Assembly: GCA_965277025.1 (NCBI GenBank)
Contig: OZ255706.1
Span: 1,736,001-1,800,000, forward strand
Direction of reading: 5' to 3'
Length of the DNA stretch: 64,000 nucleotides
Origin: Methylomarinum sp965277025
GTDB lineage: Bacteria > Pseudomonadota > Gammaproteobacteria > Methylococcales > Methylomonadaceae
Below are positions 35,598 to 44,213 of this stretch, one piece after another (the first letter of the stretch is position 1; every line of letters begins with the position of its first letter). The translations under genes were made by a program, and so were the position numbers. A model generated the notes under the pieces. That model searched no databases. It was not told where the DNA came from and saw only the letters and a list, made by a program, of their open reading frames with translations.

Positions 35598-36798
35598 AAT
35601 CAAGGTGATGTTTGAACTCTGATGTCGATTCTCCAGGTGTCTTGCACTGTTGTGCGGGAATGTTTAAGAAAACCTTGTTGTTGCTCGTTTTGAGCGGAAC
35701 GGATATCACCAATGGCTACCCATTTTCCGGGCGGGATAATTAAGGTGGTAGCGGCTTGTTGCGTGGCGATAGATTGATTGTTGGTGAAACGGTTGGACCA
35801 GGGATTGATTTCAAGCAGAATTTTATCCCCGGAGGAACGAGGTGTTACGGCAAAACCGCTGCTGATATCCAGCCATTGGGTATCGATACTGTAAGCGCTT
35901 GGCTCGTAAGCATAAGGCCAAAAGCGGATTTGATAAAAAGGGCGTTGTTCGCCGATCTTGATAAAAGCCGGCTCCCCTTCCAGGGTGCGCAGGGTTTGTT
36001 GATCGGCAAGGCCTCGGGTATTGCCAAATTTCCCCCGTAAATATGCAGAAGGTGGATAAGCCAAGCGACCTTCCAGTTCAGCATTGAGTTGGTCGGCTGA
36101 TTGCACTCTACTTTGCATGACCTGTATAACAAATTGTCTGATCGGTCGATCCAGTTTTTTGATTAGCTGGGTAATCGATTCAAGATTGCGTGGTTTCACT
36201 TTCAAAATAATGGAATCACCATTGGCGATAACGCGTTCAGAGGGCTCCAGCAGCGGTTCCACCAACTGTTGTATGGATTCAGCCGGGCGCTGTTTTAGCT
36301 TGATAATGCTCTGTACATGACAAAAAATATTAAAAGCTAGCGTAGCTCGTTGAAATGTAATTAAATACCGCATTTTGTTTTAGCGAATATGAATAACGGG
36401 ACATTACAAATCAACGAGCTGACCGTCATATTAACTGAGCACTTTCAATGGAACAAGGCAAGAATCGTTTGTTTTGTGGGTATGTTAATTGCTTTGATGG
36501 CAGTTAGCACGGTCAATCTGGCCCAGCTCGCCGTATTCTTTCCCCGTCGGGCAAAAATTTCCTCACGATATCGACGGATGCAACGATTTTTCAGTGACCA
36601 TTGGCTGGATTACAATGAAGTCGCTCATTTCATCATGAAACTGTTTGGTTTCACTGATCAGGATTACTATCTGACGTTAGACAGGACGAATTGGAAGTGG
36701 GGTAAAACCAATATTAATCTGCTGGTGCTTGCCGTGGTTTATCGGGGTGCCGCCATTCCTGTGTATTGGTTGCCTTTAAACAAGCGGGGCAACTCTAA

Positions 36799-38360
36799 CG
36801 ATCATCGCAAGAATTGCCACCCCGCATGATGAAATGTTGTAGAGTTCCTTGTGGAAGATGGCGGTTAAAGACTGCGCTTTACTTTGGAGCCTTAGAGCCC
36901 GACTGCTAACGTAGCCTGCCATGGATGACTCGAACCCCGGATTGCTTCTTTAAGAGCGAATGTTAAAAGGGCCGTTGACGATTTACATCGCCCTCAGGCA
37001 GATCATCCAGGCAACCGCCACCTTCCAGGCTCAATCATAGAGTAAAGGAGGAAAAAATGGAACTCACTGCAATACACAAGCGAGTCATCGGGTTGGATGT
37101 TCACCAAAAGCAGATTACCGCCTGCGCCATGGTTGAACAGGCCGATGGTGGTATTCAGACAGAGCATCGGCAGTTTGGCGCATTCAAACGTGATCGACGT
37201 GCATTAGCCGATTGGGTGCAGTCTGTCGCACCGGATGAGGTGGTGATGGAACGCACCGGCATCTACTGGAAAAGCCCATATGCAGCTTTGGAACATGTGG
37301 GTATTTACGCCAGGGTCGTCAATGCCCGGCATGTGAAGAATGTGCCGGGACGCAAGACGGACATCGGCGACGCGCAATGGCTGGCGATGCTTTCCCGTGC
37401 CGGACTGCTGCGCGGTTCATTCGTGCCACCGGAAAAGATGCGGCAGTTACGCCTGATTTCACGTCAACGACAGAAGTTGGTGTCGATGCTGTCTGCTGAG
37501 AAGAACAGACTGCACAAGGTATTAACCGACGGCGGCATCCGGCTTGGCGTGGTGGTCAGCGATGTACATGGGCAATCCGCGCGCGCCATGGTTAACGCGC
37601 TGATTGAAGGACAGCCTGCGCATGATGTGTTGAAGCTGGCCAGCAATCGTCTCAAAGCGCCGCGCGCCGATATACTGGGGGCGCTGCAAGGTGAGTTGAG
37701 CGAGCACCATCGCTTCGTACTGAATGAACTGATGCAGCATATTCAGGATTTGGAAGCACGCATAGCCAGATTCGATGCACAACTGCTGGCCGGACTGGAG
37801 AAGGAGAAAACGGTTTTGCAATTGCTCCAGACTATTCCCGGTGTTGATTTGATTGGAGCAGCCATGCTACTTGTTGAGATCGGAACGGATATGACTGTCT
37901 TTGGCAGTGCGGATCGGCTGGCGTCATGGGTGGGCATATGCCCCGGCAACAACGAGTCTGCCGGCAAACGCAAATCAGGACGAACGCGAAAAGGAAACCC
38001 ATATGTGTGTCGCCTGCTTTGCGAATGCGCCCATGCCGCCAGCCGAACCCGATCGGTTTTCCAGGCAAAATATACATCACTGGCGATTAGGCGAGGTCAC
38101 CAACGCGCCATCATTGCGCTGGCTCACAAACTTTTGCGGACATGTTACTTCATGATTAGTCGCGGCGAGTATTTCCGGGATTCGACCATCGACTACGAAG
38201 AAATGGCTGTCAAACGCAATGCACCACGCTGGATCAGAGCGCTGATAAAATTCGGTTATATAACACAACCGGGTTAAGCCAGCTTACTTCATTGAATATG
38301 GATAAGCAGCCTTTTCACGGCTGAGAACTCCCTGCGCTTTCGATATGGATCATTTCATGT
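36799..38360 (+). mobile_element. IS110-family element (different from B1-B3) inside copy A4
   Basis: The left junction is CTCTAA then CGATCATCGC; the right junction is TTTCATGT then TAATACGAAG. The intact IS4 sequence reads CTCTAATACG, so only TAA could be duplicated. There are no obvious terminal inverted repeats. A 258-bp noncoding stretch (36799-37056) precedes the transposase, the position of the bridge RNA in the IS110 group proper. I could not assign guides with confidence. Confidence 0.9.
37057..38277 (+). CDS. IS110-family transposase
   Basis: A 406-residue DEDD-type recombinase. The N-terminal RuvC-like domain has D14 (VIGLDVHQKQ), E near VVMERTGIYW and the NVPGRKTDIGDAQWLA segment. 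The C-terminal Transposase_20 domain has IPGVDLIGAAMLLVEIG and PGNNESAGKRKSGRTRKGNP, where the catalytic serine lies. AAAGGAGG precedes the ATG. The frame is intact, so the element may be active. Confidence 0.95.
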   Translation: MELTAIHKRVIGLDVHQKQITACAMVEQADGGIQTEHRQFGAFKRDRRALADWVQSVAPDEVVMERTGIYWKSPYAALEHVGIYARVVNARHVKNVPGRKTDIGDAQWLAMLSRAGLLRGSFVPPEKMRQLRLISRQRQKLVSMLSAEKNRLHKVLTDGGIRLGVVVSDVHGQSARAMVNALIEGQPAHDVLKLASNRLKAPRADILGALQGELSEHHRFVLNELMQHIQDLEARIARFDAQLLAGLEKEKTVLQLLQTIPGVDLIGAAMLLVEIGTDMTVFGSADRLASWVGICPGNNESAGKRKSGRTRKGNPYVCRLLCECAHAASRTRSVFQAKYTSLAIRRGHQRAIIALAHKLLRTCYFMISRGEYFRDSTIDYEEMAVKRNAPRWIRALIKFGYITQPG

Positions 38361-39052
38361 TAATACGAAGGAACGTATAGCGCTGATGAAACGCTTTATT
38401 GCGCAGTTTGGCCGACATCACATCAAAGGTCTTTTGGCTGATCGGGAGTTTATTGGAGACGAATGGATGGGCTGGTTGTTTGAGCAAGAGATTCCCTTTT
38501 ATATCCGTATTCGCAACAACGCCAGGATAATCAATGCCCAAGGCCAGCGAATACGCGTAGAGCGTTTGTTTTATGGGCTTAAGCCGGGTAGCACACGACA
38601 CCTCTCAACAGCGCGCTATTTGGGAAATCGATGTTTAAAAGGACGGGGATTCAAACTTGAGGAAACGCGTGTAGTCGGTTATCTTCGGATCAAAAAATTG
38701 TTAGTACTTCCCGTTATTGCTTTCTGTTGGTCACATAAAGCAGGCGAATGGAAACATGATTGCGAGTTACCAATAAAAACCAAAACACATCAGCGGCTCG
38801 CGCAAAGCCTGTTTCGATATGGATTAGATTGTATCCGCTCAACGTTGTTTAATGTCTTATCTCAATCAAAAAGGATGATTAGAAAAGTGATTGCTCTTTT
38901 GCAACCCATACCTTTTGTCACTGGAATACATGAGACTCATTTGTCATAAGTTAATTTTTGTCATGTACAGAGTTGATAATGTCTAAAACGGTTTCAGCAG
39001 CCTGACACAAGCCGCTGATAAAAAACAAGCCTGCAAAGAATAAACGTAACAT

Positions 39053-39363
39053 TGATCGCCTCAAAAACCTGCCATAAGTTTTAATCATAGCAATTCGTAA
39101 TATTTTGTCGTGGTTTTTGGTGAAACGCTGATTTATTCAGTGTTTTCATCGTTCCCTCACTTCCGCGTCACTGTTATTAAATTAAGCTTTATAGCTCCCA
39201 CGGTCCTCCGTGGGAGTCAGGTTCGAGACGATGTATGTCTCGAGAACTGCGACGCCGCTTCTATAAATTTTCCTGCCCTCACCAGACGCGGAGCATCATG
39301 TCATGCATTCTCACGCAGGAGCGCGGGAACGATGATCATTGTGATGAAGTGGAGTGCCCAGGA
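39053..39363. other. Intergenic region with palindromic repeats
   Basis: No gene is supported in this interval. It contains a partial dispersed-repeat end (GAAACGCTGATTTATTC at 39121-39137), a perfect hairpin CTCCCACGG/CCGTGGGAG (39195-39216) and a second hairpin-like segment around 39310-39335 (TTCTCACGC, GCGCGGGAA). These resemble REP-type intergenic palindromes. Confidence 0.6.
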
Positions 39364-39393
39364 TTGACAGTTGACCTGTTTTCGGGCTATATT
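39364..39393 (+). promoter_or_regulatory. Promoter of the toxin-antitoxin pair
   Basis: TTGACA and TATATT are 18 bp apart, followed by a strong ribosome-binding site AAGGAGG at 39404-39410. The antitoxin would be expected to bind near here. Confidence 0.7.
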
Positions 39394-39416
39394 TGGTCTT
39401 ATGAAGGAGGATAGAT

Positions 39417-39692
39417 ATGAAGCTATCGAGTCAAATCAAACCGATCAGTTACCTGAAAGCCCATGCCGCAGAAATTGTGCGTAATATGTCAGAACAAGGT
39501 GAACCCTTGATCATCACTCAGAATGGCGAAGCCAAGGTCGTGATGCAGGATATCGAAAGCTATGAGCAAACCCAGGAGACCTTGGCGCTTTTGAAGATTC
39601 TAGCGCTCGGCGCGCGTCAGATTGAGGCGGGCAAAATCCAGCCTGCCAGCGATGCCATTCAGCGACTTCGAGACCGAAACAAGCATCGTTGA
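39417..39692 (+). CDS. Phd/YefM-type antitoxin
   Basis: A 91-residue protein with a Phd/YefM N-terminal DNA-binding and dimer fold (IKPISYLKAHAAEIVRNMSE, PLIITQNGEAKVVMQDIESYEQ) and a C-terminal tail that would wrap the toxin. It should repress its own promoter and neutralise the downstream toxin. Its stop overlaps the toxin start (TGATG), the usual coupling in such pairs. Confidence 0.93.
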   Translation: MKLSSQIKPISYLKAHAAEIVRNMSEQGEPLIITQNGEAKVVMQDIESYEQTQETLALLKILALGARQIEAGKIQPASDAIQRLRDRNKHR

Positions 39693-40027
39693 TGACTTTC
39701 CAGGTGTTTCTGACCGACGATGCATCCCGAGATCTTGAAGCGTTGTATGACTACATTGAATCTCACGACGCGCCGGGAAAAGCAAATTACGTTCTCGATC
39801 AAATAGAGAAAGCCTTTTCGAGCCTCTCTGAAAACCCGGAACGCGGAGCCTATCCGAAGGAACTATTGGCAATCGGGCTTCGTGAGTACCGGGAGATTTT
39901 TTTCAAACCCTACCGTATCATCTACAGGGTCATAGCGGAAAATGTTTACGTAATGGTGATTGCCGACGGCCGTCGTGAGATGCAAACATTATTGCAGCGG
40001 CGTTTATTACAGGCAGATTCCGGTTAG
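39692..40027 (+). CDS. RelE/ParE-family toxin
   Basis: A 111-residue RelE/ParE superfamily protein: FLTDDASRDLEALYDYIESH, NPERGAYPKELLAIGLREYREIFFKPYRIIYRV and VIADGRREMQTLLQRRLL. The pattern of basic residues near the end is RelE/ParE-like, but whether it cuts mRNA or poisons gyrase cannot be decided. The ATG at 39692 lies within the antitoxin stop; the earlier TTG is not needed. Confidence 0.92.
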   Translation: MTFQVFLTDDASRDLEALYDYIESHDAPGKANYVLDQIEKAFSSLSENPERGAYPKELLAIGLREYREIFFKPYRIIYRVIAENVYVMVIADGRREMQTLLQRRLLQADSG

Positions 40028-40122
40028 GGTCTTCCATCGTTTCTAAGCTCTCGCGTGAAAACGCCTGTGCAGGATCGATGATGGTGAGGCGGGACGGTGC
40101 GCAGGCCGTGGGGAAAGATGCG

Positions 40123-41562
40123 TCAGAGTTTGTCATACAGCGCCGAATATTGACGGGCGCTGTTTTCCCAGGAGAAATCCTTTTTCATCGCGGCGCGTTG
40201 CATTTTGCGCCACAGGGGTTTGTTGTCAAATAAAATCAGGCTGCGTTTTATCGCTTCCAGCAAGGCGTCTGACTCGGCATGCCGAAAGGCAATGCCGGTG
40301 GCGGTTTCATTGTTCAGGCTTTCTGGCAGGGCGTCTTCTATGGTATCGGCCAGGCCGCCTGTTTTACGGACAATCGGCAAGGTTCCATAGCGCTGGCTGT
40401 ACATTTGATTCAGTCCGCACGGCTCAAAACGTGATGGCATTAAAAAGATATCAGAGCCGGCTTCAATCAAATGGGAGAGGGGTTCGTTATAACCGATGGT
40501 GATGGATATTTTTTCGGGATAGAGGCGGGCGAATTCCTGTAATTGAATCTCCACACTTTTATCGCCGCTGCCCAGCAGGACGAACTGCAAGGGGTAATCC
40601 ACCAGTTCGGTCAGACAAGCCAATACCAGGTCGATGCCTTTTTGTTCGACGAGTCGGCAGACCATGCCGAAAATGGGTAGATTTTCATCCTCGGGCAAGC
40701 CCCTTTGTTGTTGCAGCTGGGCTTTATTGATGAGTTTGTTTTTCAGTTTTTGTGGGCTGTAATTGTAGTGACCAGGAATTAATGGATCAGTTTCAGGATT
40801 CCAGTATCCCATATCGATGCCATTTAAAATGCCATACAAATCACTATGACGATGACTGAGAAGACCTTCCAGGCCGTAGCCAAATTCGGGAGTTTGTATT
40901 TCTTTGGCGTAAGTCGGGCTGACAGTGGTCAGAATATCCGCATAAGCCAGTCCGCCTTTTATAAAGGACAGCATGCCATGATATTCCAGCCCATCGTGAT
41001 GCCATAGTTGTCCCGGCAGGTTGAGGTGTTGAAATGTGCTGGCCGGAAACAAGCCCTGATAAGCCAGGTTATGAATGGTGAAAACCGTGGCTGGCGCATG
41101 TTCTTCCAGAGATATCAGCGCCGGCGCCAGGCCAGTTTGCCAATCATTGCAATGGACGATATCTGCTTGCCAGTCCAGATAGGCCCGGTTGAGTGCGACT
41201 TCGGCAATAATACGGCAAAATAGTGCAAAACGATCGGCAATATTGGGCCAGGGAATACCGTGTTCATCGACATAAGGGTTGCCGGGGTGGTCAAAAAATG
41301 GTCGATAATCGACCAGCCAGACAGAAACATTGGAATCCGGCAGTTGTGTTTCGAGAATATTGACTTCCCGGTTATCCACCCGAACGGTGGAAATATAACG
41401 CGGCTTTTTGTCCAGCTTTAGCGCTTGATAATTTGGCAGGATCAGACGAACCTCATGGCCCATTTCGGCAAAGGCTTTTGGTAGACTGCCTGCCACATCG
41501 GCCAGGCCGCCAGTCTTGATCAAAGGATGGGCTTCTGAGGTTGCGAATAGTATTTTTTTCAT
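40123..41562 (-). CDS. glgA: Glycogen synthase
   Basis: A 479-residue GT5 enzyme that extends alpha-1,4-glucan from ADP-glucose. The N-terminal KTGGLADVAGSLPKA motif binds ADP-glucose, and the C-terminal SRFEPCGLNQMYSQRYGTLPIVRKTGGLADT is the second conserved block. Length equals that of typical bacterial GlgA. It lies 9 bp downstream of glgB, with which it forms an operon divergent from glgC. Confidence 0.98.
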   Translation of the reverse strand: MKKILFATSEAHPLIKTGGLADVAGSLPKAFAEMGHEVRLILPNYQALKLDKKPRYISTVRVDNREVNILETQLPDSNVSVWLVDYRPFFDHPGNPYVDEHGIPWPNIADRFALFCRIIAEVALNRAYLDWQADIVHCNDWQTGLAPALISLEEHAPATVFTIHNLAYQGLFPASTFQHLNLPGQLWHHDGLEYHGMLSFIKGGLAYADILTTVSPTYAKEIQTPEFGYGLEGLLSHRHSDLYGILNGIDMGYWNPETDPLIPGHYNYSPQKLKNKLINKAQLQQQRGLPEDENLPIFGMVCRLVEQKGIDLVLACLTELVDYPLQFVLLGSGDKSVEIQLQEFARLYPEKISITIGYNEPLSHLIEAGSDIFLMPSRFEPCGLNQMYSQRYGTLPIVRKTGGLADTIEDALPESLNNETATGIAFRHAESDALLEAIKRSLILFDNKPLWRKMQRAAMKKDFSWENSARQYSALYDKL

Positions 41563-41571
41563 AGACCGTTG

Positions 41572-43755
41572 TTAAAGTTTGAAAATAACACCACCTAGAG
41601 GCGGTAAGGTGACGGTGATGGAATGTTTCTGATTCATCCATTCCAGAGGTTCAGAAAGTGCCATGCTATTACCGGTGTTGCTGCCATGATAAAACTGGGA
41701 ATCGGAATTGAAAATTTCGGTGTATTGGCCTTCTTCAGGCACACCAATACGGTATTGTTCGCGAGGAATGGGGGTGAAATTGAGAATGATCACCAAAAAT
41801 TCATCGGCGGTTTTACGCAAATAGCTGATGACAGATTGATTGACATCATGACAATCGATCCATTCAAAGCCTTCCGCATCAAAATCATACCGGTTCAGTG
41901 CCGGGTGGGTGCTGTACAGCTTGTTCAAATCCTTGATCAGCGTCTTCAAACCCTGATGGCCCGGATAATCCAACACATACCAGTCCAGCATCTGGTTGAA
42001 ATTCCATTCTGAGCCTTGGCCAAATTCCTGTCCCATAAACAGCAGTTTTTTACCGGGGTAGGTGAACATATAGGTATACAGCAGGCGTAAATTGGCAAAT
42101 TTTTGCCATTCATCGCCTGGCATCTTATTCAGTAAAGAACCTTTTCCATGGACGACTTCATCATGAGAAAAGGGCAGGATAAAGTTTTCTGAAAAGGCGT
42201 AGAGCATGCCAAACGTCAGTTGGTCATGATGATATTTGCGATTGACTGGATCTTCCTGCATATAAGACAAAGTATCGTGCATCCAGCCCATATTCCATTT
42301 CATCGAGAAACCCAGGCCGCCAGTCCAGGTTGGGCGGGTCACTTGTGGCCAGGAAGTGGATTCTTCCGCCATTGCGACCGTGCCGGGATGCTGGTCATGC
42401 GTGACAGTGTTCAAATGGCGCAGAAAATCGATAGCTTCCAGGTTTTCATTGCCACCATATTGGTTGGGTACCCAGTCGTCTTCTTCACGGGAATAATCCA
42501 AATAGAGCATGGATGCTACTGCATCAACCCGCAATCCATCGAGGTGATACTCTTCCAACCAGAAAATGGCGCTGGCGAGCAAGAAATTACTAACTTCGTT
42601 ACGGCCAAAGTTGTAAATTAAAGTCCCCCAGTCTCGATGTTCGCCTTTACGTGGGTCTTCATGTTCGTACAATGCGGTTCCATCAAAGCGCGCCAGGGCG
42701 AAATGGTCTTTGGGGAAGTGTGCCGGTACCCAATCCAGCATAACGCCGATATTGTTTTGGTGACAATAATCGACAAAGTAGCGAAAATCATCAGGTTTAC
42801 CAAAACGGCTGGTAGGGGCAAAATAACCGGTGGTTTGATAACCCCAGGAGGCATCCAGTGGGTGCTCGGTAATTGGCAGTAATTCGATATGAGTGAAACC
42901 GGTTTCCTTGACATAATCAACCAGTTGCTTGGCTAAAACCCTGTAATTGAGGAAGTTTCCTTGCGCATCACGTTTCCACGAGCCTAAATGGACTTCATAA
43001 ATGGACATGGGCTGGTGTTGCCAGTCAAATTGTTGCCGTTGTTCCATCCATTTGCCATCCTGCCATTGATAGCTGTCTTCATCAGTGACGATGGCGGCCG
43101 TCTTGGGACGGAATTCAAATTGCTGGCCATAAGGATCGGTTTTAACCAGAATCTGATCGCTATGCCGGTTCAGGATTTCAAATTTATACAATGTACCTTC
43201 AGTCAGGCCGGGGATAAAAATTTCCCAGATGCCGCTATTTCCCAAGCTACGCATCGGATGACAGCGACCATCCCACTGGTTGAAATCGCCAACCACGCTT
43301 ACTCGGCCGGCATTCGGCGCCCACACGGCAAAATGAACGCCATGAATATCATCCATGGTGTGCAGATGAGCGCCTAATTTCCGGTATATATGCCAGTGTT
43401 TGCCTTCGCCAAACAGGTGCTGGTCAAATTCGGACATGACAGGGCCAAAATCATAAGGGTCATAATCGATATGCTCGTGACCTTGCTTGTCAACCCAATA
43501 TAGTTGGTTATGTTCATCCTCATCCAGTGTGGAGGGCGGGGTGCAAACGAACAAATCAGTGCCTTCGATACGCTTGAATTCCGGGCCTTTGGCGCCTAAA
43601 CGTACCGTTTCAGCATAAGGCATGAATACCTTGATCTGATCCTTGCCTTCAAAGGTGTGCAAACCTAACACCGAGAACGGGTCATGATGTTTGGCATGAA
43701 TGATTTTCAGGGTATCCGAATCAAGTGAACTGTGGTGGCTGACTGATTTATCCAT
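41572..43755 (-). CDS. glgB: 1,4-alpha-glucan branching enzyme
   Basis: A 727-residue GH13 enzyme introducing alpha-1,6 branches. The start at 43755 (MDKSVSHHSSLD) has GAGG 10 bp upstream and matches the normal length; the longer frame is rejected. There are two N-terminal carbohydrate-binding modules, then the catalytic barrel with DWVPAHFP, GLRVDAVASMLY (nucleophile Asp), MAEESTSWP (acid Glu) and LPFSHDEVVHGK. Confidence 0.98.
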   Translation of the reverse strand: MDKSVSHHSSLDSDTLKIIHAKHHDPFSVLGLHTFEGKDQIKVFMPYAETVRLGAKGPEFKRIEGTDLFVCTPPSTLDEDEHNQLYWVDKQGHEHIDYDPYDFGPVMSEFDQHLFGEGKHWHIYRKLGAHLHTMDDIHGVHFAVWAPNAGRVSVVGDFNQWDGRCHPMRSLGNSGIWEIFIPGLTEGTLYKFEILNRHSDQILVKTDPYGQQFEFRPKTAAIVTDEDSYQWQDGKWMEQRQQFDWQHQPMSIYEVHLGSWKRDAQGNFLNYRVLAKQLVDYVKETGFTHIELLPITEHPLDASWGYQTTGYFAPTSRFGKPDDFRYFVDYCHQNNIGVMLDWVPAHFPKDHFALARFDGTALYEHEDPRKGEHRDWGTLIYNFGRNEVSNFLLASAIFWLEEYHLDGLRVDAVASMLYLDYSREEDDWVPNQYGGNENLEAIDFLRHLNTVTHDQHPGTVAMAEESTSWPQVTRPTWTGGLGFSMKWNMGWMHDTLSYMQEDPVNRKYHHDQLTFGMLYAFSENFILPFSHDEVVHGKGSLLNKMPGDEWQKFANLRLLYTYMFTYPGKKLLFMGQEFGQGSEWNFNQMLDWYVLDYPGHQGLKTLIKDLNKLYSTHPALNRYDFDAEGFEWIDCHDVNQSVISYLRKTADEFLVIILNFTPIPREQYRIGVPEEGQYTEIFNSDSQFYHGSNTGNSMALSEPLEWMNQKHSITVTLPPLGGVIFKL

Positions 43756-43790
43756 AGGTTGAGGCCTCATTTTTTTTAGAGTACTTAATT

Positions 43791-43955
43791 GAAGCGCTGA
43801 ACAAATCATCCATGATTTGTTCAGCGACAGCAAAGTGGAAATGCGATTTCCGCTTTGCTTACAAAATCAATAGCTTTCATCTATCGATTTTGGCGGCGCA
43901 TCTGTGCGCCGCAAAGAATCGCGAATAAATTATCCCTGATTTGTTCAGTAGTTTG
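43791..43955. repeat. Dispersed about 160-bp repeat, most complete copy
   Basis: It starts GAAGCGCTGAACAAATCATCC, ends with AATAAATTATCCCTGATTTGTTCAG, and has internal palindromes (GGAAATGCGATTTCC, GGCGGCGCATCTGTGCGCCGC). Related full, partial or short copies occur at 20752, 34087/35458-35597, 39121, 48627-48668 and 56684/59571-59597. It resembles a miniature repeat with GGAAxCGCTGA ends and no gene. Confidence 0.78.
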
Positions 43956-44151
43956 TTGAATATTATTGGATGGTAACAAATTCAACGGACATAGTGAAAG
44001 AATGTTATTTGACTATTGTGAAATCAGGTCATTTAGCACACAATAGCTGTGTGTTTTAGAAAACAGAAAAACAAAAAAGAACTTCAAAAACTGACTATCG
44101 ATATTGTCAGGAAACAATCAAGCTGAATCTTTCTGTTTTACTTGTGTTTCA

Positions 44152-44181
44152 TTGACAAAGCCGGATAAAAGTCTGTTGTAT
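44152..44181 (+). promoter_or_regulatory. Sigma-70 promoter of glgC
   Basis: TTGACA and TTGTAT are 18 bp apart; a GGGGGA ribosome-binding site precedes the ATG at 44214. Confidence 0.6.
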
Positions 44182-44213
44182 CGAAGTTTCAAATAACCTG
44201 TCTAGGGGGAAAT

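Larger units (their letters stand above)
36309..38972 (+). mobile_element. IS4-family element, copy A4, carrying an IS110 insertion and an internal deletion
   Basis: The ends CTCTGTACATGACAAAAA are intact and the target duplication TTGATAATG is at 36300-36308 and 38973-38981. The transposase frame (36389 onwards, resuming near 38362) is split by an IS110-family element at 36799-38360. A separate deletion after YLGN removes about 45 residues including the YREK signature, joining YLGN to RCLKGRGFKLEE. This copy is dead twice over. Confidence 0.95.
35600..39052 (-). pseudogene. Secretin-like (NolW/short secretin domain) gene, split by nested insertions
   Basis: The N-terminus (39052 to 38973) encodes the signal peptide MLRLFFAGLFFISGLCQA and AETVLDII. 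After removing copy A4 and one TTGATAATG duplication it continues without a break as KLKQRPAESIQQLVEPLLEP, IILKVKPRNLESITQLIKKL and DRPIRQFVIQVM, a secretin N1/NolW-like repeat, down to the stop at 35600. It would have been an exported protein of about 255-260 residues without a secretin pore domain. It may have been an accessory of a secretion or pilus system; no partner genes are nearby. Confidence 0.85.
43756..44213. other. Divergent intergenic region between glgB and glgC
   Basis: It contains the full dispersed repeat (43791-43955), an AT-rich stretch without open frames and the glgC promoter (44152-44181). The glgB promoter must lie here too, on the minus strand, but no clear match was chosen. 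Confidence 0.7.

Noticed and set aside
36799..37056. A complete four-guide reading for the second IS110 element
   Set aside because: Short complementary words exist but their order and polarity do not fit the known arrangement, and chance matches of 7-8 bases are likely.
39110..39367. 85-codon plus-strand frame before the antitoxin gene
   Set aside because: It spans REP-like hairpins and a dispersed-repeat end, and lacks a ribosome-binding site and any recognisable motif.
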